A stretch of DNA of 64,000 nt from Streptomyces jumonjinensis (GTDB lineage: Bacteria; Actinomycetota; Actinomycetes; Streptomycetales; Streptomycetaceae): NCBI RefSeq assembly GCF_009600885.1, contig NZ_VCLA01000181.1:1-64000 (forward strand). The letters run 5' to 3'. The position numbers were made by a program, and so were the translations under genes. The notes below the pieces were generated by a model. That model ran no database searches and was not told the origin of the DNA. It saw only the letters and a program-made list of their open reading frames with translations. Below are positions 9,107 through 18,046 of this stretch, one piece after another. Every line of letters begins with the position of its first letter. Position 1 is the stretch's first letter.

Positions 9107-9718
9107 CTAGCGGACCAGGCCCCAGCGGAATCCGAGCGCGACGGCGTGCGCCCGGTCCGAGGCTCCCAGCTTCTTGAACAGCCGACGGGCGTGGGTCTTG
9201 ACGGTGTCCTCGGAGAGGAAGAGCTCACGGCCGATCTCGGCGTTGGAACGCCCATGACTCATGCCTTCGAGGACCTGGATCTCCCGCGCGGTGAGCGTCG
9301 GCGCGGCGCCCATCTCGGCCGAGCGCAGCCTGCGCGGGGCGAGCCGCCAGGTCGGGTCGGCGAGGGCCTGGGTGACCGTCGCCCGCAGCTCGGCGCGCGA
9401 GGCGTCCTTGTGCAGATAGCCACGGGCCCCGGCGGCGACCGCGAGGGCCACCCCGTCGAGGTCCTCCGCGACCGTGAGCATGATGATCCGGGCCCCGGGA
9501 TCGGCCGAGAGCAGCCGGCGGACCGTCTCGACACCGCCCAGGCCGGGCATGCGTACATCCATCAGAATCAGATCCGAGCGGTCGGCGCCCCAGCGGCGGA
9601 GCACTTCCTCGCCGTTGGCCGCGGTCGTCACGCGCTCGACGCCGGGCACGGTCGCGACCGCGCGGCGGAGCGCCTCTCGGGCAAGCGGGGAGTCGTCGCA
9701 GACGAGGACGGATGTCAT
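9107..9718 (-). CDS. bldM: Developmental response regulator BldM
   Basis: NarL/FixJ-type response regulator of 203 residues that controls aerial growth and sporulation genes, alone or with WhiI in published work. The receiver domain (1-120) keeps the acidic pair in VCDDS, the phospho-acceptor in LMDVRMP and the Lys of LHKDAS; from the literature I recall that BldM function does not need the phosphorylation site. The C-terminal LuxR helix-turn-helix (LTAREIQVLEGMSHGRSNAE onward) binds DNA. The start has GGAGGG just upstream. It is divergent from whiD, and there is no adjacent histidine kinase. Confidence 0.95.
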   Translation of the reverse strand: MTSVLVCDDSPLAREALRRAVATVPGVERVTTAANGEEVLRRWGADRSDLILMDVRMPGLGGVETVRRLLSADPGARIIMLTVAEDLDGVALAVAAGARGYLHKDASRAELRATVTQALADPTWRLAPRRLRSAEMGAAPTLTAREIQVLEGMSHGRSNAEIGRELFLSEDTVKTHARRLFKKLGASDRAHAVALGFRWGLVR

Positions 9719-9853
9719 GGCCGCCCTCCGCAGCTGATGCGCGTCACCTTGTGCCTCCAGGCTGAGTACGTGTCTTCACCTGTGCGGTTGAACGCGCTCG
9801 GACATGTGCCCGAGCACTTGTTGCTTCAACCGCCTCCGCACTATCAACGACGG

Positions 9854-9869
9854 TCACTCGAAAGAGTTA
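9854..9869. promoter_or_regulatory. BldD-box-like palindrome
   Basis: TCACTC and GAGTTA around GAAA match the published BldD half-sites TNACNC and GNGTNA. The spacer is four bases rather than the usual short one. bldM is a known BldD target in other Streptomyces. Confidence 0.5.
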
Positions 9870-10027
9870 CGGGGTGGTCGGCACTCTTCAGCACTCCCCG
9901 CGACCGACCCCGAGAGACGGGGGAGCGACGCGGGGGAACGGTTCTTCATTCGGGAGACATGCCCCGTTTAGCGGCTTTTCTTCATTTTAGGCAGTGTCTG
10001 TGGCTAGATTCGCAAAGAGTCATATTT

Positions 10028-10050
10028 ACATCTACTTACACATTAGATGT
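10028..10050. promoter_or_regulatory. Perfect inverted repeat upstream of whiD
   Basis: ACATCTA and TAGATGT are exact inverses separated by nine bases (CTTACACAT), in the AT-rich patch about 100 bases before whiD. The binding protein is unknown. Confidence 0.55.
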
Positions 10051-10147
10051 ACGGTCGTGGGGCAGCGTGCGGGCTGGGTGCCGCTCGCGTCCACGCTCGT
10101 GCGCGACCTGACCGATCCACTCAGCACGGTTTCAAGGGGCAAGCGCT

Positions 10148-10471
10148 ATGGCAGATTTCTCCCGCCTTCCCGGACCCAACGCCGACCTGTGGGACTGGCA
10201 GCTCCTCGCGGCCTGCCGTGGGGTGGACAGCTCGCTCTTCTTCCATCCCGAAGGGGAACGGGGCGCGGCGCGCAGCGCGCGCGAGAACTCGGCGAAAGAG
10301 GTGTGCATGAGGTGCCCCGTGCGCGCGGAGTGCGCGGCGCACGCGCTGGCGGTACGAGAGCCCTACGGCGTGTGGGGCGGGCTCACGGAGGACGAACGCG
10401 AGGAGCTGATGGGGCGCGCGCGGCACCGGCTGGTCCCGGCGGCGAGCGCGACGGGGGAGCAGCGGAGCTGA
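10148..10471 (+). CDS. whiD: WhiB-like sporulation regulator WhiD
   Basis: Wbl-family protein of 107 residues carrying a 4Fe-4S cluster; WhiD is needed for spore maturation and binds region 4 of the sigma factor HrdB. The four cluster cysteines are C23, C53, C56 and C62 (VCMRC then AEC), followed by the family turn GVWGGLTEDER. The tail is basic. The start ATG has AAGGGGC at a suitable distance. Its position opposite bldM is the known Streptomyces arrangement, which supports the name over other Wbl members. Confidence 0.94.
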   Translation: MADFSRLPGPNADLWDWQLLAACRGVDSSLFFHPEGERGAARSARENSAKEVCMRCPVRAECAAHALAVREPYGVWGGLTEDEREELMGRARHRLVPAASATGEQRS

Positions 10472-10604
10472 CACCCCTCCCGTCCATCTTTCGCAGAAAC
10501 GTTCCTGCACCGTCCGGACGGTGTACGCCACCCGAACGGCCCATCTCTCCCCCACGGACCCCCGGCGCTCCCGCACGGGCCCGCGGCCCGTGGCTCTCCC
10601 GTAT

Positions 10605-10646
10605 GGCCTCTGCTGCGGCCCGGGACCCCGGGCCGCAGCAGAGGCC
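10605..10646. terminator. Strong bidirectional terminator
   Basis: Two exact 19-base arms, starting GGCCTCTGCTG and ending CAGCAGAGGCC, flank a GACC loop. The hairpin sits between the convergent ends of whiD and the LysR gene. Confidence 0.9.
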
Positions 10647-10661
10647 GTGCGGCAGAGCCGG

Positions 10662-11561
10662 TCAGCGGGAAGCGGCCAGGGTCAGCTGCTCCAGGGTGGC
10701 CGCGACCGTGGGGACCTGGGAGAGGTCCGGCAGGGTCAGCGCGACGATCTCACGGGCCACCGGCGGCTCGACCGTGACCGTACGCGTCCCCTTGGGACGT
10801 ACCGACTCAAGGGCCAGCTCCGGCAGGACCGCGACGCCCAGACCCGCGCCCACCAGGCCGATCACCGCCGGGTAGTCATCCGTGGCGAAGTCGATACGGG
10901 GGGTGAAACCGGCCTCCTCACAGACCTCGACCAGCTGTCGGCGACAGCGCGGGCAGCCCGCGATCCAGGGCTCTTCGGCCAGATCGCGGATGGTGACCGA
11001 GCCCGCCTCGGCGAGCCGGTGGCCCTCCGGCACCAGCCCGACGAGCCGGTCCGAGAGCAGGGGCCGGACGATCAGGTCGTCCCACTCCCCCTCCCGCTCG
11101 GCCGCGCCGCCGTAGCGGAACGCCAGCGCCACATCGCAGTCGCCCTCGCGCAGCATCTCCACCGAGCGCGGCGGCTCCGCCTCCACCAGCGATACCTGGG
11201 TGCCCGGGTGTGCGGCGCGGAGCGCGGCGAGCGCGGTGGGCACCAGCGTGGAACTGCCGCTGGGGAAGGAGACCAGCCGGACCCGGCCGGCCCGCAGCCC
11301 GGCGATGGCGGCGATCTCCTCCTCGGCCGCGGTGAGCCCGGCGAGGATGCCGGAGGCATGGCGCACCAGCACCTCACCGGCCTGGGTCAGCCGCATCTCA
11401 CGGCCCGTACGGATCAGCAGCGGGGTGCCCGCGGAGCCCTCCAGGGCCTTCATCTGCTGGCTGACGGCGGGCTGGGTGCACCCCAGGGCGCGGGCGGCGG
11501 CGGAGAAGGAGCCGGTGGTGGCCACCGCGCGCAGGACTCGGAGATGACGGGCCTCGATCAC
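10662..11561 (-). CDS. LysR-family transcriptional regulator
   Basis: 299 residues with an N-terminal winged helix-turn-helix (GSFSAAARALGCTQPAVSQQ) and a C-terminal effector-binding domain of the periplasmic-binding fold. Its target and inducer are unknown; by LysR habit it may control the divergent MOSC gene or itself. The GTG start at 11561 is preceded on the minus strand by TATGCT six bases away, which suggests a leaderless message, although AAAGG directly before the start could also serve as a weak ribosome site. Confidence 0.9.
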   Translation of the reverse strand: MIEARHLRVLRAVATTGSFSAAARALGCTQPAVSQQMKALEGSAGTPLLIRTGREMRLTQAGEVLVRHASGILAGLTAAEEEIAAIAGLRAGRVRLVSFPSGSSTLVPTALAALRAAHPGTQVSLVEAEPPRSVEMLREGDCDVALAFRYGGAAEREGEWDDLIVRPLLSDRLVGLVPEGHRLAEAGSVTIRDLAEEPWIAGCPRCRRQLVEVCEEAGFTPRIDFATDDYPAVIGLVGAGLGVAVLPELALESVRPKGTRTVTVEPPVAREIVALTLPDLSQVPTVAATLEQLTLAASR

Positions 11562-11641
11562 CCTTTAAGCATAAGGGAAGCTTGGAGGCATCGTTAATTA
11601 TTCACTGGAACGCTTGAGATATCGGGGTTTAGCGTGGACCC
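11562..11641. promoter_or_regulatory. Divergent LysR / MOSC promoter region
   Basis: Only 80 bases separate the two start codons. Minus-strand TATGCT (11568-11573) lies six bases before the LysR GTG, and plus-strand TAGCGT (11630-11635) lies six bases before the MOSC ATG; both fit TAnnnT -10 hexamers. CCCTT-N7-AAGGG at 11561-11577 is a small inverted repeat that could be an operator. Confidence 0.55.
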
Positions 11642-12304
11642 ATGAGGCTTCTGACCGTGAACGCGGGCCGCACCCAGGCCGTGGAGTACAGCGATCGCCC
11701 CACCGCCATCGACAAACGTCCGGTCGAGGGGACCGTATGGGTGACGGACCCCGGCCCGAGCGGTGTGGGCGGCAGCGGGCTCGCCGGGGACATGATCGGC
11801 GATCTGCGCCATCACGGCGGATCCGAGCAGGCGGTGTACGCCTACGCCCGTGAGGAGCTCGACTTCTGGGAGCGCGAGCTGGACCGCGCCCTGCCCAACG
11901 GCTCCTTCGGCGAGAACCTGACCACGATCGGTGTCGAGGTGAGCGACGCGCTGGTCGGGGAGCGCTGGCGGATCGGCGAGCGGCTGGTGCTCGAAGTGAC
12001 CGACGGCCGCATTCCCTGCCGTACGTTCGCGGGCTGGCTGGGCGAGAAGGGCTGGGTCAAACGGTTCACCCGGCACGCCAGGACCGGGGCGTATCTGCGA
12101 GTGATCGAACCCGGCGGGATCCAGGCGGGCGACCCGGTCGAGATCGTGCACCGGCCGGACCACGGAGTGACCGCGAGCATGGCCTTCCGGGCCGTGACCA
12201 CCGAGCGCTCGCTGCTCCCCGAGGTGCTCGCGGCGGGCGACGCGCTCCACCCCTTGGTGCGCAAGGCGGCCCACGAGTACCTCGCGAAGTACCGGAGCGC
12301 GTGA
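11642..12304 (+). CDS. MOSC domain-containing protein
   Basis: 220 residues of the YiiM-like MOSC family, a beta-strand fold found in molybdenum cofactor sulfurases and in N-hydroxylated-base detoxification proteins. Family signatures include HHGGSEQAVYAYAREELDFW, SFGENLTT and a conserved cysteine in GRIPCRTFAG that probably carries sulfur. No molybdenum genes are near, so the substrate is open. There is no ribosome site; TAGCGT six bases before the ATG points to leaderless translation. Confidence 0.88.
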   Translation: MRLLTVNAGRTQAVEYSDRPTAIDKRPVEGTVWVTDPGPSGVGGSGLAGDMIGDLRHHGGSEQAVYAYAREELDFWERELDRALPNGSFGENLTTIGVEVSDALVGERWRIGERLVLEVTDGRIPCRTFAGWLGEKGWVKRFTRHARTGAYLRVIEPGGIQAGDPVEIVHRPDHGVTASMAFRAVTTERSLLPEVLAAGDALHPLVRKAAHEYLAKYRSA

Positions 12305-12325
12305 CCGGCCGCCGTAACGGGGCAC

Positions 12326-12331
12326 TAACGT
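12326..12331 (+). promoter_or_regulatory. Probable -10 element of leaderless SDR gene
   Basis: TAACGT fits TAnnnT and lies seven bases before the ATG at 12339, so transcription would start at or beside the start codon. No ribosome site is visible. The -35 is not recognisable. Confidence 0.5.
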
Positions 12332-12338
12332 GCCGCTT

Positions 12339-13112
12339 ATGACGACTGCATTGATCACGGGAGCGACCGCCGGCATCGGCGCCGCCTTCGCCCGGCGGCT
12401 CGCCGCCGACGGACACAACCTGGTGCTGGTGGCCCGCGACACGAAGAGATTGCAGGAACAGGCCACCGAGCTGCACGACCGGCACGGCGTCGAGGCGGAG
12501 GTGCTGACGGCGGACCTCTCCCTGGACGAGGGGATCGCTGCCGTCGAGACCCGGCTCGCCGACCGCCGCGACCCGGTGGATCTGCTGGTCAACAACGCCG
12601 GTTTCGGCAACAAGGGACGCTTCCTGGAGGTGTCCATGGCCGATGAGCTGACCATGTTGAAGGTGCACTGCGAGGCGGTGCTGCGGCTCACCTCGGCGGC
12701 GGCCGGCGCGATGCGCGAACGCGGCCGGGGCGGGGTGGTCAATGTGGCCTCGGTGGCGGCCTTCGTGCCCCGGGGGACCTATGGCGCGTCCAAGGCGTGG
12801 GTGGTGCAGTTCACCCAGGGCACGGCGCGGGATCTGGCGGGCACCGGAGTGCGGATGATGGCGCTCTGCCCGGGGTTCGTACGGACCGAGTTCCATGCGC
12901 GGGCGGGCATGGGGACGGACAACATCCCGGGGTGGATGTGGCTGGACGCGGACAAGCTGGTGGCTGCGGCGCTGACGGATCTGGCGCGCGGGAAGACGGT
13001 GTCGGTCCCCGACCCCCGGTACAAGGCGCTGATGGGGCTGGTGAAGCTGGCGCCCCGGGGGGTGCTGGGAGGGATGACCTCCAAGACGGGCCGCAAGTAC
13101 GGTCCGCAGTAG
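12339..13112 (+). CDS. Short-chain dehydrogenase/reductase
   Basis: NAD(P)-dependent SDR of 257 residues. The cofactor motif is TGATAGIG near residue 7, NNAG is at about 85, and the catalytic Tyr and Lys lie in YGASK. It resembles the DltE/YqjQ-type classical SDRs acting on lipids or small ketones; the substrate cannot be read. The ATG at 12339 is preferred to one nine bases earlier because the TAACGT -10 sits seven bases before it and the family consensus starts there. It follows the MOSC gene by 34 bases. Confidence 0.88.
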   Translation: MTTALITGATAGIGAAFARRLAADGHNLVLVARDTKRLQEQATELHDRHGVEAEVLTADLSLDEGIAAVETRLADRRDPVDLLVNNAGFGNKGRFLEVSMADELTMLKVHCEAVLRLTSAAAGAMRERGRGGVVNVASVAAFVPRGTYGASKAWVVQFTQGTARDLAGTGVRMMALCPGFVRTEFHARAGMGTDNIPGWMWLDADKLVAAALTDLARGKTVSVPDPRYKALMGLVKLAPRGVLGGMTSKTGRKYGPQ

Positions 13113-13150
13113 CGGTCCGCAGCAACGGCCGGGGACCCGGGCCGCCGGAG

Positions 13151-13172
13151 TCCTGGCGCCCGGGCGCCAGGA
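13151..13172. terminator. 22-bp perfect palindrome after SDR gene
   Basis: TCCTGGCGCCC followed directly by its exact inverse, about 40 bases after the SDR stop and 40 before the next gene. As RNA it would form a GC stem with a minimal loop. An operator for the downstream gene is the alternative. Confidence 0.5.
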
Positions 13173-13213
13173 GCCGTCCGACCGTGCATCAGCCATGAGG
13201 AGTCGTGATCCCC

Positions 13214-14329
13214 ATGCGAGACGAGATACGAGACGACGTACGGAACGGCCTACAGGACGACGGGCGGCGCGAGGTACGGCACGACGTACGAGACGCCCTA
13301 CAGCACGACACCGCCGGCCGCCGGCCCACGGTCCTGCTCGCCATGGGCCCGGGCGTCGCCGAGCGGCTGCTCACCGGCCGGCACCGTGACCGGCTCACCG
13401 CGCTCGCCCGTACCGACCCCCGGCTGATCGCCCACAGTCTTGAGTCCCCCACCCCCGCCGTCGAATCCGCGCTCGCCACCGCCGAAACACTCCTCACCTG
13501 CTGGGGAGCGCCCCCGCTGACCGCCAGGGCGCTGGCCCGCGCGCCCCGGCTGCGCGCTGTCGTGCACGCCGCCGGATCCGTCAAGCACCATATGACCGAA
13601 GCCTGCTGGGAACGCGGCATCGCGGTGTCCTCCGCCGCCTCGGCCAACGCGCTGCCCGTCGCGGAGTACACCCTCGCCGCGATCCTCTTCGCGGGAAAGC
13701 GGGTGCTGCCGTCGGCCCGGCGGTACGCACGGCTGCGCACCGGCCACGACTGGGCGGGCGAGCTCTCGGACGCGGGCAACTACCGCCGTACCGTGGGCAT
13801 CGTCGGGGCCTCCCGGATCGGCCGCCGGGTGATCGAACTGCTCCGCCCCTTCGAGCTGCGCGTACTTCTCCACGATCCGTACATCGGCGACCCGGAGGCG
13901 GCGGAGCTGGGAGCCGTGCGGACCGGGCTGGACGAGCTCTGCGCCGCCGCTGACATCGTCTCCGTCCACGCCCCCGAGCTGCCGGCGACCCGTCGTCTGA
14001 TCGACGGCCGCAGGCTCGCGCTCATGCGGGACGGAGCGACGCTGATCAATACCTCGCGCGGCTCGCTGATCGACGAGGCGGCGCTGCTGCCGGAGCTGGT
14101 GTCGGGGCGGCTGTACGCCGTGCTCGATGTGACCGAGCCCGAGGTTCCGCCCGCCGGATCGCCGCTGTACACCCTGCCGAATGTGCTGCTGACCCCTCAT
14201 ATAGCGGGCTCGCTCGGCGGTGAGCTGCACCGGCTGGCGGACCGTGCCCTGGACGAGCTGGAGCGTTACGGGAAGGGGCTGCCGTTCGCCCATCCGGTGC
14301 GGGCGGAGGATCTGGGCCGCAGCGCGTGA
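13214..14329 (+). CDS. D-isomer-specific 2-hydroxyacid dehydrogenase family protein
   Basis: NAD-dependent dehydrogenase of 371 residues. The Rossmann motif is GIVGASRIGRRV near residue 200, the catalytic Arg is in NTSRGSLID, and the catalytic His is in LTPHIAGS. The first 35 residues are an odd charged extension built from a 16-residue repeat (DDVRNGLQDD and HDVRDALQHD). The ATG at 13214 is chosen over GTG at 13205 because GAGGAG lies about 11 bases before it. The substrate is unknown; relatives act on hydroxypyruvate, glyoxylate or phosphoglycerate. Confidence 0.85.
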   Translation: MRDEIRDDVRNGLQDDGRREVRHDVRDALQHDTAGRRPTVLLAMGPGVAERLLTGRHRDRLTALARTDPRLIAHSLESPTPAVESALATAETLLTCWGAPPLTARALARAPRLRAVVHAAGSVKHHMTEACWERGIAVSSAASANALPVAEYTLAAILFAGKRVLPSARRYARLRTGHDWAGELSDAGNYRRTVGIVGASRIGRRVIELLRPFELRVLLHDPYIGDPEAAELGAVRTGLDELCAAADIVSVHAPELPATRRLIDGRRLALMRDGATLINTSRGSLIDEAALLPELVSGRLYAVLDVTEPEVPPAGSPLYTLPNVLLTPHIAGSLGGELHRLADRALDELERYGKGLPFAHPVRAEDLGRSA

Positions 14330-14387
14330 CGCCCGCCCGCCGGACGCACCGGCCCAGCCCGGCCCAGTACAGAAGCCCCGGGTGAAA

Positions 14388-14431
14388 GCATCGGGCCCGG
14401 CGCCCCTGAACAGGGGTGCCGGGCCCGATGC
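14388..14431. terminator. Strong bidirectional terminator before groEL1
   Basis: A stem of about 20 bp (GCATCGGGCCCGGC... against ...GCCGGGCCCGATGC) with one G-T-type mismatch and a short AAC loop. It separates the convergent dehydrogenase and groEL1. Confidence 0.88.
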
Positions 14432-14506
14432 GCGGGGCGCCGGAGTGCGGCGCACCCACGGGGTGCTAGACGGGGTACGGGGGGACCGTGCGGTCCGCCC
14501 GTCCCT

Positions 14507-14572
14507 CCGCCGACGCGGCCAGGGCGTCAGCGGGAGTGGCCGTGGCCCGCTCCCGCCGACGCGGCCGATGCG

Positions 14573-14602
<30 letters not shown>
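14507..14602 (-). repeat. Tandem duplication of the groEL1 3' end
   Basis: Bases 14553-14602 (the last codons and stop of groEL1) and 14507-14550 just beyond are near-identical, apart from a six-base GTGACC difference and a few substitutions. Read on the minus strand, both copies encode an AGHGH tail followed by TGA. Confidence 0.85.
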
Positions 14603-16195
<1,593 letters not shown>

Positions 16196-16293
16196 GGAGC
16201 GTTCAGTCCTCTTCGTGATACGAAATGCGCCCCCAGCGCCCGGATTCGAGTGTCAGCGGGGGCCAGGGGCGCAGATCAAAAACGTGGGGTGAA

Positions 16294-16602
16294 TTACTTC
16301 TCGATGATCGCGAGCACGTCGCGGGCCGAGAGGACGAGGTACTCCTCGCCGTTGTACTTCACCTCGGTGCCACCGTACTTGCTGTAGAGCACGACATCGC
16401 CGGTCTGAACGTCGAGCGGCAGGCGCTCGCCGTTCTCGAAGCGACCCGGGCCCACCGCGAGGACGACGCCCTCCTGGGGCTTCTCCTTCGCGGTGTCCGG
16501 GATGACCAGGCCAGAGGCCGTGGTCTGCTCGGCGTCGAGCGGCTGGACCACAATGCGGTCCTCAAGCGGCTTGATGGCAACCTTGGAGCTGGTGGTCGTC
16601 AC
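16294..16602 (-). CDS. groES: 10 kDa co-chaperonin GroES
   Basis: 102-residue lid of the GroEL chamber. The sequence has the mobile-loop region (EQTTASGLVIPDTAKEKPQ) and the C-terminal SARDVLAIIE. The GTG start at 16602 is preceded by a very strong GGGGGAGG, and conserved sequence (IKPLEDRIVVQPLD) begins shortly after, so longer frames are rejected. First gene of the groES-groEL1 operon; heat control by HrcA is inferred from the two CIRCE sites upstream. Confidence 0.97.
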   Translation of the reverse strand: MTTTSSKVAIKPLEDRIVVQPLDAEQTTASGLVIPDTAKEKPQEGVVLAVGPGRFENGERLPLDVQTGDVVLYSKYGGTEVKYNGEEYLVLSARDVLAIIEK

Positions 16603-16703
16603 GATCCGACCTCCCCCTTCGGAGATCTCACGGGGTTTGACTGTCTGGGTGGCGACCAGGTGGAGATCCGTCGTCGCGGGTGCCGGACCTGCCTGTCGCT
16701 GTG

Positions 16704-16730
16704 TTGGCACTCTCCGGTGGGGAGTGCCAG
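16704..16730. promoter_or_regulatory. CIRCE operator (proximal to groES)
   Basis: TTGGCACTC-N9-GAGTGCCAG, the HrcA-binding inverted repeat, about 100 bases upstream of the groES start. One arm deviates slightly from the TTAGCACTC consensus. Confidence 0.92.
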
Positions 16731-16750
16731 AGGTGAGACTATGACCGCGA

Positions 16751-16777
16751 TTAGCACTCGGTCAAGCGGAGTGCCAA
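16751..16777. promoter_or_regulatory. CIRCE operator (distal)
   Basis: TTAGCACTC-N9-GAGTGCCAA matches the CIRCE consensus at all but one or two positions. With the proximal copy it brackets the likely groES promoter. Confidence 0.93.
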
Positions 16778-16810
16778 TGCCGGGTCTTTGTGGCGCGACC
16801 GGGCGGGGGG

Positions 16811-16917
16811 GTTCCCGGGCGGCGGACGAAGGTGAGACGAGGGCGTTCCCGGGCGGCGGACCGGGGCCGGGCGGGGGGTGCCGGACCTGGGCGAGGGACG
16901 CCGGACCTGGGCGAGGG
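16811..16917. repeat. Paired short direct repeats
   Basis: GTTCCCGGGCGGCGGA occurs at 16811 and 16845, and GCCGGACCTGGGCGAGGG at 16880 and 16900. They fill the gap between the groES control region and the deacetylase stop codon. Confidence 0.8.
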
Positions 16918-16918
16918 C

Positions 16919-17881
16919 TCAGACGTAGTCCTCCAGGCGGGCCACCGCGTATCCCTTCTCGGTGACCGTTCTCATCACCTCGCGGATCATGTCGGCCATG
17001 CTCCCCTCCCACTCGTCCGTGCCCCGGAAGTGGGTCAGGATGATGTCCCCCGGGTGCAGATCCCGGTCCCACTCGCGCCACTCCATATGGTCCGGGAACG
17101 CCTCCGCGGCCCAGAGCGGCACCGCCTTCACCCCGCACTCCTTGGCGGCGCGCAGGGTGTCCTGGTTGTAGTTCCCGTACGGCGGGCGGAAGAGCGGCGG
17201 CCGGGTCCCGTACCGCTTGGCGAGCCGGTCCTGCTGGCCGCAGATCTCGTGCTTCTGCTCGGCGTACGAGAGCCCGGGCATATAGCGGTGGTTGAGGGTG
17301 TGGTTGTGGAGCGAGACGCCCCGGTCGCGCATCTCACGGAAGTAGCCGTAGTCGTCGCTGATCAGATAGTCGCTGAGGAACGAGCTGTACGGGATCTGGA
17401 GCTCGGTCATCATCCGCAGCAGCTCGGGGTCCTTCTCCCGGCCGTCGTCGATCGTCAGAAAGACCACCCGCTGATCCACCGGCACCGTGGTGAAGACCGG
17501 CGGCAGCTGGTCGGCGCCCTCCACCTCGAAGCCCTTGCGGGTGGTGATGCGCGGCTTGACGGCCGGGGGCTCGGGCGCGGCCAGCGGGGTGCTGTCGAGT
17601 CCCCACTTCCGCGCCGCGGCGGCGCGTGCGACCTGGGCGCGCTTGACCCGTTCCGCACGGTCGGCCGGGGAGCCGGGCGGGCCCGCCTGCTGCCGCTTGG
17701 CGCTCCGCCGCTCCGCGCCGGAGTCCGCCCCGGAGTCCGCCCCGCCCTGCGCGCCGGGGCCCGGGACCGTACAGGCGGAGCCGGCGAGCGCGAGCAGCAG
17801 AACAGCCGCGAGCGTACGGCGGCACCGCCGGGCACGGAGTCCGTTTCCAGGCATCTTTTCTTTTTGTCCGTTTAGCTGCAT
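16919..17881 (-). CDS. Exported polysaccharide deacetylase (NodB family)
   Basis: Removes acetyl groups from a cell-envelope or extracellular polysaccharide. About 320 residues, with a basic N-terminus, a hydrophobic stretch (TLAAVLLLALAGSAC) and a cysteine near residue 38 that could be lipidated, although the lipobox (GSAC) is imperfect. A 100-residue linker leads to the NodB domain, with metal and catalytic motifs FLTIDDG, HNHTLNH and RPPYG, so it should be active. ATG at 17881 has AGGA nine bases upstream; ATG at 17854 is the alternative. The frame is open further upstream without further protein signals. Confidence 0.85.
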   Translation of the reverse strand: MQLNGQKEKMPGNGLRARRCRRTLAAVLLLALAGSACTVPGPGAQGGADSGADSGAERRSAKRQQAGPPGSPADRAERVKRAQVARAAAARKWGLDSTPLAAPEPPAVKPRITTRKGFEVEGADQLPPVFTTVPVDQRVVFLTIDDGREKDPELLRMMTELQIPYSSFLSDYLISDDYGYFREMRDRGVSLHNHTLNHRYMPGLSYAEQKHEICGQQDRLAKRYGTRPPLFRPPYGNYNQDTLRAAKECGVKAVPLWAAEAFPDHMEWREWDRDLHPGDIILTHFRGTDEWEGSMADMIREVMRTVTEKGYAVARLEDYV

Positions 17882-18046
17882 GGCGCTGGATCCTGTCAGC
17901 CCGGCCCCCCGCGGTCCGGCCGACACCGCCGCCGCGGGCGGACCGTCCCCCTCCTGGCCCACACCGCCCCCGGCACATGGCCCACAGAACCGGCCCCGGC
18001 CCCTCCCCCCGACCGCACCCGCGCCCCTCTGGCCGACAATGTCCGG

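Larger units (their letters stand above)
9719..10147. promoter_or_regulatory. bldM-whiD divergent regulatory region
   Basis: 429 bases without a gene that must hold both promoters. The region becomes AT-rich at 9965-10050, unusual for this genome, and contains a BldD-like palindrome (9854-9869) and a perfect inverted repeat (10028-10050). Exact -35/-10 elements were not assigned. Confidence 0.75.
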
